Below, piece after piece: positions 26,687 through 33,960 of a DNA stretch of 48,719 nt (the first letter of the stretch is position 1; every line of letters begins with the position of its first letter). The translations under genes and the position numbers were made by a program. The notes beneath the pieces were generated by a model. It did not search any database. It was not told the DNA's origin and saw only the letters and a program-made list of their open reading frames with translations. The stretch is from Cohnella thermotolerans DSM 17683 (GTDB lineage Bacteria > Bacillota > Bacilli > Paenibacillales > Paenibacillaceae): positions 1 to 48,719 of the forward strand of contig NZ_AUCP01000051.1 in the NCBI RefSeq assembly GCF_000429825.1, written 5' to 3'.

Positions 26687-27148
26687 ATGAACCGATGGCG
26701 TCCTCAGCATTCGGACTGGAGCGACTTCCGGAACGATCTGTTTGAGCAAATCCCTTTTACCGGCAAGGAATGGAATCCGAAGGGCATCGAAAATTTCGTG
26801 CACGACACGCTCCGGAACTACATGCCGAAATCCCTTTTCAAGCAGGCCGGCATCTCGTCTTTCCAGTCTTCCGCCGTCGATTACGACGTCTTCGAAACGC
26901 ACCGCTCCGTCTTCGTCCGATGCCGGCTCCCGGCGGAGGCGCCGCCGAGAAGCCTCCGCTTCTACGTCAACCGGCGGAAGCTGAGGATCGAGAGCGGCGA
27001 CAGCACCGAGGACATCCCGCTGCCGGCCGACGTCAGCGCGAACCGGACGATCGCGAGATACGAGAACGGGGTCGTCGAGATCCGGCTGCCGAAAGTCGGC
27101 GACGCCGAGCCGTTCCAGGAGATATTTATCCGGGATGGAGGCAAATGA
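26687..27148 (+). CDS. Hsp20-like small chaperone, second copy
   Basis: The protein has 153 residues from ATG 26687; GTG 26678 is also possible, and the purine-rich site AAGGG fits neither perfectly. The first 60 residues (SDWSDFRNDLFEQIPF...) are helical and unlike the first Hsp20. The alpha-crystallin part is VDYDVFETHRSVFVRCRLP, FYVNRRKLRIESGD, IPLPADVSANRTIARYENG and VVEIRLPK. It diverges strongly from the copy at 25248-25688, so the two are not a recent duplication. Its stop overlaps the next ATG (ATGA). Confidence 0.7.
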   Translation: MNRWRPQHSDWSDFRNDLFEQIPFTGKEWNPKGIENFVHDTLRNYMPKSLFKQAGISSFQSSAVDYDVFETHRSVFVRCRLPAEAPPRSLRFYVNRRKLRIESGDSTEDIPLPADVSANRTIARYENGVVEIRLPKVGDAEPFQEIFIRDGGK

Positions 27149-27255
27149 ACAGGCGTGACGGAAGCCGATGCATATGTGATCTCGACAGGCAGGCGTTAGG
27201 CGACGGCATTCAGCCGCATATCGGCAGACCGGTGTGCGCGGTTTTGAAGCGCTGA
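27145..27255 (+). CDS. 36-residue open frame, probable remnant of the Sm/SH3-like family
   Basis: The ATG overlaps the Hsp20-like stop, which suggests coupled translation. The product ends IQPHIGRPVCAVLKR. That end matches the N-terminal strand of the glycine-tailed proteins (VGQPVCIVLKD at 24706-25149, LIGKHIYALRKDG at 2815-3120), but the frame stops just where their barrel would continue. It may be a truncated gene whose 3' part was lost. Confidence 0.35.
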   Translation: MNRRDGSRCICDLDRQALGDGIQPHIGRPVCAVLKR

Positions 27256-27500
27256 GCCTCGGGACCAGCCAGCATCCGGACACTTTCGTCTCCTACAAGC
27301 GCAATCAGGGCGTCGGCGAACAGAACGGCGATATCTCCCCGATGTTCGTTCCGATCTCCCTGGTGCTCGACTGCGATCTCGTCGACAGTCCCGGCATCAA
27401 GGGAAGTCTTCTCTGGCGTAGAACCCATTGGCGCCGGCTGGAGCCGGCGTCGATTTATTTTTACCAGGCAACCGCCGAACGGATGGCGAATAGGGTATAA
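27234..27500 (+). CDS. GerPA/GerPF-like protein, N-terminally incomplete
   Basis: The frame from GTG 27234 gives 88 residues. ALSLGTSQHPDTFVSYKRNQ, then GVGEQNGDISPMFVPISLV and LDCDLVDSP align with the core of the 27536-28072 protein (GTNQAWGWSSYGKTNQGFG... DPDVVD). The usual first strand (about 12-15 residues) is missing, and no ribosome site precedes the GTG. The end (WRRTHWRRLEPASIYFYQ...) does not fit the family. It is either a decayed copy fused to the preceding remnant, or a gene whose start I have not found. Confidence 0.4.
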   Translation: MRGFEALSLGTSQHPDTFVSYKRNQGVGEQNGDISPMFVPISLVLDCDLVDSPGIKGSLLWRRTHWRRLEPASIYFYQATAERMANRV

Positions 27501-27535
27501 GCGATAGCCCATTACCCGCGGAGGAGGTCGTCGCT

Positions 27536-28072
27536 TTGGAATCATCCGGACAGAAAGCGAGCGTCGTGTTTCAGAAGCTCATCGTCAACAACATCGAGAA
27601 CGCATCGGGCATTTTTATCGGAACGAACCAGGCCTGGGGATGGAGCTCGTACGGCAAAACGAACCAGGGCTTCGGCACCTTGAGCGGGTCGACTCTGTCG
27701 CACGCGGTGGGCGTCGTGCACGATCCCGACGTCGTCGACGCCAGCGTTCGCGACGTTCGGAACATCGGCCTGACCGAGGCTCCGAACGCCGCCCAGCAAT
27801 GCTTCGTCGGGTTCGGGTCCATTCAGGCGAACGCCGTGAACAACGCTTCGGCGATCGACCTGGGGGACAACAAGCAATTGGGATGGCGAACGTCCCGCAA
27901 GAGCAATTACGGGAACGGCAAAATGGTCGGCACCAATTCGGTCCGGCAGGTTGCCGCCTTTGCGGTCGACAACGATGCGGTGGACGCGCCGGTAGCGGCG
28001 TTAGAGAAATCTGCGGACGCGTCGACGGTCGTCAAAAATATCCGCATCGTTCAAAACACCGATGAGCCGTAA
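27536..28072 (+). CDS. Double-domain GerPF/GerPE-like spore protein
   Basis: The protein has 178 residues from TTG 27536, with GGAGGAGG 8 nt upstream. It contains two copies of the family unit: VNNIENASGIFIGTNQAWGW...TNQGFG...DPDVVDA (about 15-65) and ANAVNNASAIDLGDNKQLGW...SNYGNG...DNDAVDAPV (about 90-150). A two-unit arrangement recalls GerPE. The unit pattern is N-A-S-x-I-x-[IL]-G-x-N, then a Trp, S-x-K-x-N-x-G-x-G, and an acidic D-x-D-x-[VI]-D end. The tail is short and Val/Asp rich. Confidence 0.65.
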   Translation: MESSGQKASVVFQKLIVNNIENASGIFIGTNQAWGWSSYGKTNQGFGTLSGSTLSHAVGVVHDPDVVDASVRDVRNIGLTEAPNAAQQCFVGFGSIQANAVNNASAIDLGDNKQLGWRTSRKSNYGNGKMVGTNSVRQVAAFAVDNDAVDAPVAALEKSADASTVVKNIRIVQNTDEP

Positions 28073-28114
28073 TCGGAATACGTATGAACTAGGCGCTTAT
28101 CGGGGGTGTGAGGC

Positions 28115-28366
28115 TTGGCTGTATTCATATCGTTGGCAGCAGGAGCCATTAACGTCAATGCGTTGAACAGGGGAAGCTCGATCGCGATCGGGGAAAATTC
28201 GCAGCCGGGCTGGACCCAGAACGGCAAAACCAATTTCGGCAACGGCCAGGCGATCGGGGCCAACGTCCAAGCGGGATATATCGCGACCGTTCTCGATAAC
28301 GACATCATCGACAATCCGCTCGGCGAAGTTCAGCCTTCGGCTTCGCTGCAAAACCAGACGGCATAA
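28115..28366 (+). CDS. GerPA/GerPF-like spore protein
   Basis: The protein has 83 residues from TTG 28115, behind GGGGGTGTGAGG. It shows INVNALNRGSSIAIGENSQP, GWTQNGKTNFGNGQ and VLDNDIIDNPLGE, the clearest single GerPF-like unit in the cluster. It is closely similar to the second unit of the preceding protein (LGDNKQLGW...SNYGNG...DNDAVDAP), so those two probably arose by duplication. Confidence 0.68.
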   Translation: MAVFISLAAGAINVNALNRGSSIAIGENSQPGWTQNGKTNFGNGQAIGANVQAGYIATVLDNDIIDNPLGEVQPSASLQNQTA

Positions 28367-28387
28367 GGAAACAGGAGGGAATCACCG

Positions 28388-28654
28388 ATGGGCGAAAAGC
28401 CGGAATTGTATCCATGCATCCGCTGCGGGCGAATGCCCGACGAGAAGGACAGATATTGCATCGACTGCGGAGCTCCGGTCCAAAACCGATGTTCGGACGA
28501 ACCCGGCATTCTCCGCAAGGGATGCACGTTCGTCAATCCGCCGACGGCGGCCTATTGCGCGAAGTGCGGAGAGCCGACGATCTATCAGTTGAACGGCCTT
28601 ATTCATCCGATGTATCCCGGCGGGAACAAACCGGCGTTTTTGAACTTCAATTAA
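28388..28654 (+). CDS. Small protein with two zinc ribbons
   Basis: The protein has 88 residues. It contains two CxxC pairs typical of a zinc ribbon (PCIRCGRMP and YCIDCGAPV), then an isolated Cys (Cys-36 region) and a third region with GCTFVNPPTAAYCAKCGEP. Two zinc sites are therefore likely. ATG 28388 follows ACAGGAGGGAATCACCG. There is no signal peptide. The C-terminus (IHPMYPGGNKPAFLNFN) is aromatic. The function is unknown. It lies 21 bp after a GerPF-like gene and 13 bp before the protease gene, in what looks like one transcript. Confidence 0.65.
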   Translation: MGEKPELYPCIRCGRMPDEKDRYCIDCGAPVQNRCSDEPGILRKGCTFVNPPTAAYCAKCGEPTIYQLNGLIHPMYPGGNKPAFLNFN

Positions 28655-28667
28655 GGAGTCTTAGGCG

Positions 28668-29369
28668 ATGGGAACCCCTAACGGTCGGCGCAAAAGCGGG
28701 AAACTGCGCATCCGCCGGCATTCCGGCGGCGGGTTTGTCCGCTTGTTCCGAAAGGCGCGGAAGGGAGTCGTCTTCATCCGGACGCTCAAGCGGGAGGAGG
28801 AGCCGCAGTCTTCGTTTCCGTTTTTTTACACGCCGGCTCCGGAGCCGAAAGAGGTGGTGCTCGGCATCGGAACCGGCATCGTCCTGACCCGGGACGGGTT
28901 GATACTGACAAGCGAGCACGTCGTGAACGGAGCGCAGACCATATTCGTCAAGACGTTCGACGGGAAGGTGCATCGCGGCAAGCACGTCTGGGGCGACGCT
29001 GAGCAGGATGTCGCGCTGCTCAAGATCGATTCGTCCGTTCCGCTCGCGCCGCTGCCGCTCGGTTCTTCGGGGAAAAGCAAAATCGGCGAAATCGTCATGT
29101 CCGTCGGCAACCCGCTGGGGTTGGAAAATTCCATCACGTCGGGGATCATCAGCGGCAAGCACCGCAAGGTGAAAATATCCGAACGGGAGCTGGAAGACAT
29201 CATTCAGACGGACTGCGCGATCAATCCCGGAAGCAGCGGCGGGCCGCTCATCAACCGGCAAGGGCAAGTGATCGGGATGAACGCTTTTATGGCCAAGAAC
29301 AAGAACGGCCTCGGCTTCGCGCTGGGCATAGACGGCATCCTGGCCCGCATCAAGCGTTACCTGAAATAG
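28668..29369 (+). CDS. Trypsin-like serine protease (HtrA/S1C family) without PDZ domain or signal
   Basis: The protein has 233 residues. The catalytic triad is visible: His84 in LTSEHVVNG, Asp114 in EQDVALLKID and Ser190 in NPGSSGGPLINRQG. The HtrA-type substrate loop GNPLGLENSITSGIIS is present. There is no N-terminal membrane anchor, only a basic stretch (GRRKSGKLRIRRHSGGG). It ends about where a PDZ domain would begin in HtrA/YyxA. The protein therefore seems to be a soluble mother-cell or spore protease domain. ATG 28668 follows AAGGAGTCTTAGGCG. It is last in the run and is followed by a terminator. Confidence 0.85.
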   Translation: MGTPNGRRKSGKLRIRRHSGGGFVRLFRKARKGVVFIRTLKREEEPQSSFPFFYTPAPEPKEVVLGIGTGIVLTRDGLILTSEHVVNGAQTIFVKTFDGKVHRGKHVWGDAEQDVALLKIDSSVPLAPLPLGSSGKSKIGEIVMSVGNPLGLENSITSGIISGKHRKVKISERELEDIIQTDCAINPGSSGGPLINRQGQVIGMNAFMAKNKNGLGFALGIDGILARIKRYLK

Positions 29370-29374
29370 CGAAC

Positions 29375-29418
29375 AAGCCCGCCGATCCGAACGGACCGGC
29401 GGGCTTGCCGTTTTGTTT
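29375..29418. terminator. Terminator after the protease gene, possibly bidirectional
   Basis: AAGCCCGCCGATCC-GAAC-GGACCGGCGGGCTT followed by GCCGTTTTGTTT. It also lies downstream of the convergent sugar-porter gene. Confidence 0.85.
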
Positions 29419-29438
29419 AGAATGGATAAGCTTGACGC

Positions 29439-30893
29439 TTATTCATTTTGGACGGGTCTCCCCAAAGCTCCTTCGTCGTTCGCAGACGCCGAAGCCTTTA
29501 TGGCTTGGCCGGCTCTCCGGCTCCACAGTTCTTCCATCTTCTCCAGCGACTTGCCCTTCGTTTCGGGCACGAACAGCCACGTGAAGAGGACCGTGACGAG
29601 CGAGAGCGCTCCGAAAATCCAATAGGTGGCGGCGGGTCCTGCCGAGCTGAGCAGCGGCGGGAACGATTGGGATACCGCATAGTCCGCGGCCCACAGCGCC
29701 ATCGATGCGATGGCCGTCGCCCGTCCCCGAACCCGGTTCGGGAAAATCTCGGCGAGCAGCACCCAGACGACGGGGCCGAGGGATACGGCGAACGCCGCCA
29801 CGTAAATCAGAATCAGAACGAGCACGAGCGGTCCGGAGATGTTCCCGGTGTTGAAGACGTAGCCGATCAGCGCCAGGCTGACGGTCATGACCGCCGATCC
29901 GGCGAGCAGAAGCGCCTTGCGTCCCGCTTTGTCGATAAGCCATATGGACAGAATCGTGAAGACGAAGTTGATGAAGCCGACGAGAATCGTTTGAATGAGC
30001 GCAGCGTTCGTTCCGGCGCCGGTCGCCTTCAAAATTTCGGGCGCATAATAAAGGATGGCGTTAATGCCGGTCACCTGCTGCAGAATGGCGATGACGACCC
30101 CGACGAAGAGGGCGAACCGGATGCCGGGCTTGAACAGCTCCCGCAGCGAAGCGCGCTGCTCCCGGAACGATTCTTTGATCTCGAGCACTTCCTGCTTGGC
30201 GGCCTCTTCGCCGTGAATGCGCAGCAGAATCGCCAGCGCTTCTTCCGGACGGCCTTGCTTGATCAGCCAGCGGGGGCTCTCCGGCACGAAGAAGAGCAGA
30301 ATCATAAAGATCATTCCCGGGATCGCTCCTACGCCGAACATCCAGCGCCAGGCGGTCGAGACGTCCCAGGCGTCGTTGCCGGCGCCGGCAATGCCCGAGT
30401 TGACGAAGTAGGTCAGGAAAATGCCCGTTACGGTCGCGAACTGGTTCAGGGCGACCAGACGTCCGCGGTACCGGGCGGGGGCCATCTCCGCGTTGTAGAG
30501 CGGACAAAGCGTCGACGTAATGCCGATGCCCAGCCCCCCGACCATCCGCGCGATGACATAGCCCGCGAACGTCGACGGGAGCGCGGAGCCGATCGAGCCG
30601 ATGACGAACAGAATGGCTGCGCCGATCAACACTTTTTTTCGGCCGAGACCGTCGCTCAGCCAGCCGGACGCGGCCGCCCCGACGATACAGCCGATGATCA
30701 GGCTGGATACCGCCCAGCCGACCTGGACCTCGTTCAGGTCGAATCTGTCCTGCATAAAGCCGATGGCGCCGGACACGACCGCCGTATCGAAACCGAACAA
30801 GAGGCCCCCGAGCGCCGCTACGATGGATACCAACGTAACGAACCGCATGTTCGGGCGTTCCGCATGTTCGGGCAAAGTTATTTTTGCTGCCAT
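29439..30893 (-). CDS. Sugar porter MFS transporter (XylE/AraE/GalP type)
   Basis: The protein has 484 residues and 12 predicted helices, and would carry a pentose or hexose with H+. Sugar-porter marks seen are: LLFGFDTAVVSGA in helix 1, SGWLSDGLGRKKVL, ARYRGRLVALNQ, PESPRWLIKQGRPEEA, QQVTGINAILYYAPEI (helix 7), DKAGRKALLLAG and FVPETKGKSLEKMEELW. Start ATG 30893 has AGGAGAA upstream; the longer frame from 31022 lacks one. It lies 298 bp downstream of a sensor operon of the xylose-sensing type and in the same direction, so it is a likely target of that system. Xylose as substrate is inference. Confidence 0.88.
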   Translation of the reverse strand: MAAKITLPEHAERPNMRFVTLVSIVAALGGLLFGFDTAVVSGAIGFMQDRFDLNEVQVGWAVSSLIIGCIVGAAASGWLSDGLGRKKVLIGAAILFVIGSIGSALPSTFAGYVIARMVGGLGIGITSTLCPLYNAEMAPARYRGRLVALNQFATVTGIFLTYFVNSGIAGAGNDAWDVSTAWRWMFGVGAIPGMIFMILLFFVPESPRWLIKQGRPEEALAILLRIHGEEAAKQEVLEIKESFREQRASLRELFKPGIRFALFVGVVIAILQQVTGINAILYYAPEILKATGAGTNAALIQTILVGFINFVFTILSIWLIDKAGRKALLLAGSAVMTVSLALIGYVFNTGNISGPLVLVLILIYVAAFAVSLGPVVWVLLAEIFPNRVRGRATAIASMALWAADYAVSQSFPPLLSSAGPAATYWIFGALSLVTVLFTWLFVPETKGKSLEKMEELWSRRAGQAIKASASANDEGALGRPVQNE

Positions 30894-31190
30894 GACGAAG
30901 TTCTCCTTTCGGCATCTTGAAGTGGATGCGCATTCGCTCTCGGAATCCCGTGCCTCGTCCCGACGAGATCGAACCGGGCGGCCGAACGGTCTTCCGGAAA
31001 TCGTGATAAGTATAGCATCCAACCGGAAGCGCCGAGAGAACGATCGTCTGCACTAATTTGCCTTGTTCCCGCACAATTATTCTTCCGGGGAGCGGCTCGG
31101 CGAGCCGCAAGGCCGGAATCGCATTATATTGGCCCCGGAACGCAAAAAAATCCATGCCCGCTCAGGGCACGGATTGGGGATACGGAGGCT

Positions 31191-32513
31191 TCATTTGAGC
31201 TGGGAACGGTATTCCGACGGGGCGACGCCGGTCACTTTCTTGAACACCCGGCTGAAATAGTTCGGATCCTTGTAGCCGACTTCGTAGCAAACTTCCTTCA
31301 GGCTCAGCCGGTCCTCTTCAATGAGCTGCTTGGCTTTGTCGATCCGCAGGCCGGTCAGGTAGTCGATAAACGTCTCGCCCACGTGCTGCTTGAACACTTT
31401 GCTGAAGTAGAACGGATTCAAGTGGACGTGATCCGCCACTTCCTCGAGCGACAAGTCTTCGGCGAACCGCTGCCGGATGTAGGCCTTCGCCCGTTCGATA
31501 ACCGACGACGTCTGCTCTTCCCGCATTTCCCGAATCCGCAGGAGAGCGGACATGAGGTAATTGCGCCTGCCGTCCTCTTCGGCTTCGTCGCCGGGAAGCT
31601 GCCCCACCTTGCCTTCCTTCAAATCTTCGAACATGATCACCCGTTTGTTCCTGCCGGAAGAGGAGGAGGCGAATACGGCCTCAAAATACGATTGCCGAAG
31701 CCCTTCCGCCCCGCTGCGCAGCGTGCCGATGCCTACGGCGAGCTCCGCGTCCGACGGGCCGCCCGCGGCGTCCAGAAGCTTCTCCGCGAAGCGGACGGGC
31801 TCTTCTCTCCAGTCCGACGCCTGGGAAGGCTTGCGAACGAACAGCGCCATGTGGTGCTCCAGAATCGAGCTCACGATGCAGTCGGCGTGCGACTTGGCGA
31901 ATCTCCGGATCGCTTCGAACAGCTCCTTCTTGTGCGGGGACGGGTCGCGGCACAGGAAGGCGACGACGAGGCAGCGGCAATTTTCAAGCGGAAAATCGAG
32001 CCATTCCGCCAGCTCATCGGGTCCCGCGTCCAGCACCTGATCGACCATCAGCATCAGCGCCAGCTCGTTCTCCACCAGCGGCTGCAGCGCGGATACTTTG
32101 GTTCTCAGCTCGAGCTGCTCGGCCCGCTTGGCCTTCTCCCGGTCCAACTCGTCCACCAGCCTTCGCAGCAGCCCGGCCAGATGCTCGCGGTTCGCCGGCT
32201 TCACGATAAACTCCTTGACCCCGAGCGTCATCGCCTCCTGGGCATAGGAGAACGAATCGTACGCCGTGACCAGCACCAATTTGGCGTCGGGCAGCAGGCT
32301 CCGGATTTCCTTCAGCGCCTCCAGTCCCTGGATGCCCGGCATTTGAACGTCCATGAGGACGATATGCGGGCGGCGCTCCTCCGCCTGCTCGATCGCCTGC
32401 CTTCCATTCTCGGCGTGAATGATCTCGAACGTATCCGGAAGCATTCGGCGGGCGATCCATTCGAGGCCTTCTCTCTCCAGCGCCTCGTCATCCGCGATCA
32501 ACAAGCGGTACAT
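31191..32513 (-). CDS. Response regulator with AraC-type output (YesN type)
   Basis: The protein has 440 residues. The receiver domain (1-120) shows LLIADDEALEREGLEW (acidic pocket), the phosphorylated Asp in HIVLMDVQMPGIQGLEAL, and Lys in VKEFIVKPANREH. The C-terminal 100 residues are two AraC/XylS helix-turn-helix motifs: LSLEEVADHVHLNPFYFSKVF and SLKEVCYEVGYKDPNYFSRVFK. ATG 32513 follows GAGGAGGAACGAACC. Its start overlaps the end of the kinase gene by 26 bp. It is the output component of the three-gene sensor unit. Confidence 0.93.
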   Translation of the reverse strand: MYRLLIADDEALEREGLEWIARRMLPDTFEIIHAENGRQAIEQAEERRPHIVLMDVQMPGIQGLEALKEIRSLLPDAKLVLVTAYDSFSYAQEAMTLGVKEFIVKPANREHLAGLLRRLVDELDREKAKRAEQLELRTKVSALQPLVENELALMLMVDQVLDAGPDELAEWLDFPLENCRCLVVAFLCRDPSPHKKELFEAIRRFAKSHADCIVSSILEHHMALFVRKPSQASDWREEPVRFAEKLLDAAGGPSDAELAVGIGTLRSGAEGLRQSYFEAVFASSSSGRNKRVIMFEDLKEGKVGQLPGDEAEEDGRRNYLMSALLRIREMREEQTSSVIERAKAYIRQRFAEDLSLEEVADHVHLNPFYFSKVFKQHVGETFIDYLTGLRIDKAKQLIEEDRLSLKEVCYEVGYKDPNYFSRVFKKVTGVAPSEYRSQLK

Positions 32514-33960
32514 CGGTTCGTTCCTCCTCTCGGGCCAACGGAACGCGGATCGTGACCGTCGTTCCCCGGCCGGGTTCGCTGCGGATTTGGGCGACGTCTT
32601 CGCGTCCGCAGAACAGCTGAAGCCTTCGAAAAACGTTGCGGGTGCCAAGCCCCGCCGAATGCCGGCCCGCAGCGCCGGCGGCATCGGTCTCCGGCTCGAA
32701 GGCCATGTCCAGCAAGGCCGCCCGCGTCGCCTCGTCCATGCCGGCCCCGTTGTCCGCGATCTCGACGACGGCGTCCGCGCCCTCCCGCCGGACGGTCAGT
32801 CCGATCCAGGCGTCCTTCTCCATCCGTTCGATGCCGTGCACGAACGCGTTCTCCACGAGAGGCTGAATCGTAAGCGACGGGATCGGCGCCGCCAAGGCGG
32901 ATTCGTCCACGGACGTCTCGAAGCGGACGCGGTTGCGGAAACGGGCCTGTTGAATTTTGACGTATTCCGCCACGTGTCCGAGCTCGTCGCCGAGCGTGAC
33001 CGGTTCGTCGAACTTCCGAAGCCGGTAGCGGATCAGATTCGACATGGAGACGATGAGGTCGGACGTCTTCTCCGCTCCTTCCAGCAAGGCGAGCTTGGAC
33101 AGCACGTTCAGCGTGTTGAACAGAAAATGGGGATGAATCTGGCTTTGCAGCGCCCGCAGCTCCAATTCCTTGACGAGCCGGCTTTGCTCCAGCCTCTCCT
33201 TGTCCCGCTCGGCGGACGCTTTGAGCGAAGCCAGCATTTGCCCCAGGGCGCGGGACAGCGTTCCCAACTCGTCCTTTGCAGGCGGAGGAAGCGGAGGCAG
33301 TTCGTCGGAAGACCGCCCTTCGGACACGAGCTCCGCCGCCTTGACGAGTCTCCCGACAGGTTCGGTCACGCTGCGCGAAATCCAGAACGCGAGCCCGGCG
33401 CCGAGCAGCGTTTGAACGACGATGACGGCGGCGCCAAGCCGATTCATCCGGGCGTTCTCTTCCTGAATCCGACGGAAAACGGCCTGATCGTTCTCCAGTT
33501 CGAGATCGACGAGCCGCTGCCCCTCCTCGCGGATGAAGCCCGCCGTTTTCTCCGCGGATTCGTACAAGGCCAGCGCCTCCGACGGGGAAGAAGCCGCCGA
33601 TTGGGCGGCGCTTTCCTTCTCGGCGAGCGTATCGAGCAGGCGGAGGTACCCCTCGGCGGCGGATGCGAGGGACGAGGTCATGCCCGCTTGTGTCAGCGCC
33701 TCCCGGCGCAGCTTGAGCTCTTTGCGCCAGCGTTCGGCTTCGGCCCGATTGTCCGCTCCCGGATCGAGCAGATAGGCGTAAAGCGCCTGCAGCGACTGAT
33801 CGGCGGTTTGCGCGGATTGTTTGAACGACAATACCCGGTCCATCATCCGGTCGTAGCCGACCTGCACGATGGATGAGCTGCGGAAGAGAAAAAAGGTGAC
33901 GGTATTGGCGAGCAGAACGAGCAGCGGGATGACGAGCAGAAGTTTCCTGCGGATCGTCAT
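32488..33960 (-). CDS. LytS/YesM-type sensor histidine kinase
   Basis: The protein has 490 residues. There are two membrane spans, about 8-28 (LLLVIPLLVLLANTVTFFLF) and about 178-198 (AAVIVVQTLLGAGLAFWI), with a helical extracellular domain between. A HAMP segment follows. The His_kinase core has LQSQIHPHFLFNTLNVLSKL (phosphorylated His) and the ATPase boxes LVENAFVHGIE and IADNGAGM; GLGTRNV is G2-like. ATG 33960 overlaps the stop of the upstream binding-protein gene (ATGA). The coupling of binding protein, kinase and regulator suggests a stoichiometric complex. Confidence 0.93.
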   Translation of the reverse strand: MTIRRKLLLVIPLLVLLANTVTFFLFRSSSIVQVGYDRMMDRVLSFKQSAQTADQSLQALYAYLLDPGADNRAEAERWRKELKLRREALTQAGMTSSLASAAEGYLRLLDTLAEKESAAQSAASSPSEALALYESAEKTAGFIREEGQRLVDLELENDQAVFRRIQEENARMNRLGAAVIVVQTLLGAGLAFWISRSVTEPVGRLVKAAELVSEGRSSDELPPLPPPAKDELGTLSRALGQMLASLKASAERDKERLEQSRLVKELELRALQSQIHPHFLFNTLNVLSKLALLEGAEKTSDLIVSMSNLIRYRLRKFDEPVTLGDELGHVAEYVKIQQARFRNRVRFETSVDESALAAPIPSLTIQPLVENAFVHGIERMEKDAWIGLTVRREGADAVVEIADNGAGMDEATRAALLDMAFEPETDAAGAAGRHSAGLGTRNVFRRLQLFCGREDVAQIRSEPGRGTTVTIRVPLAREEERTDVPLVDRG

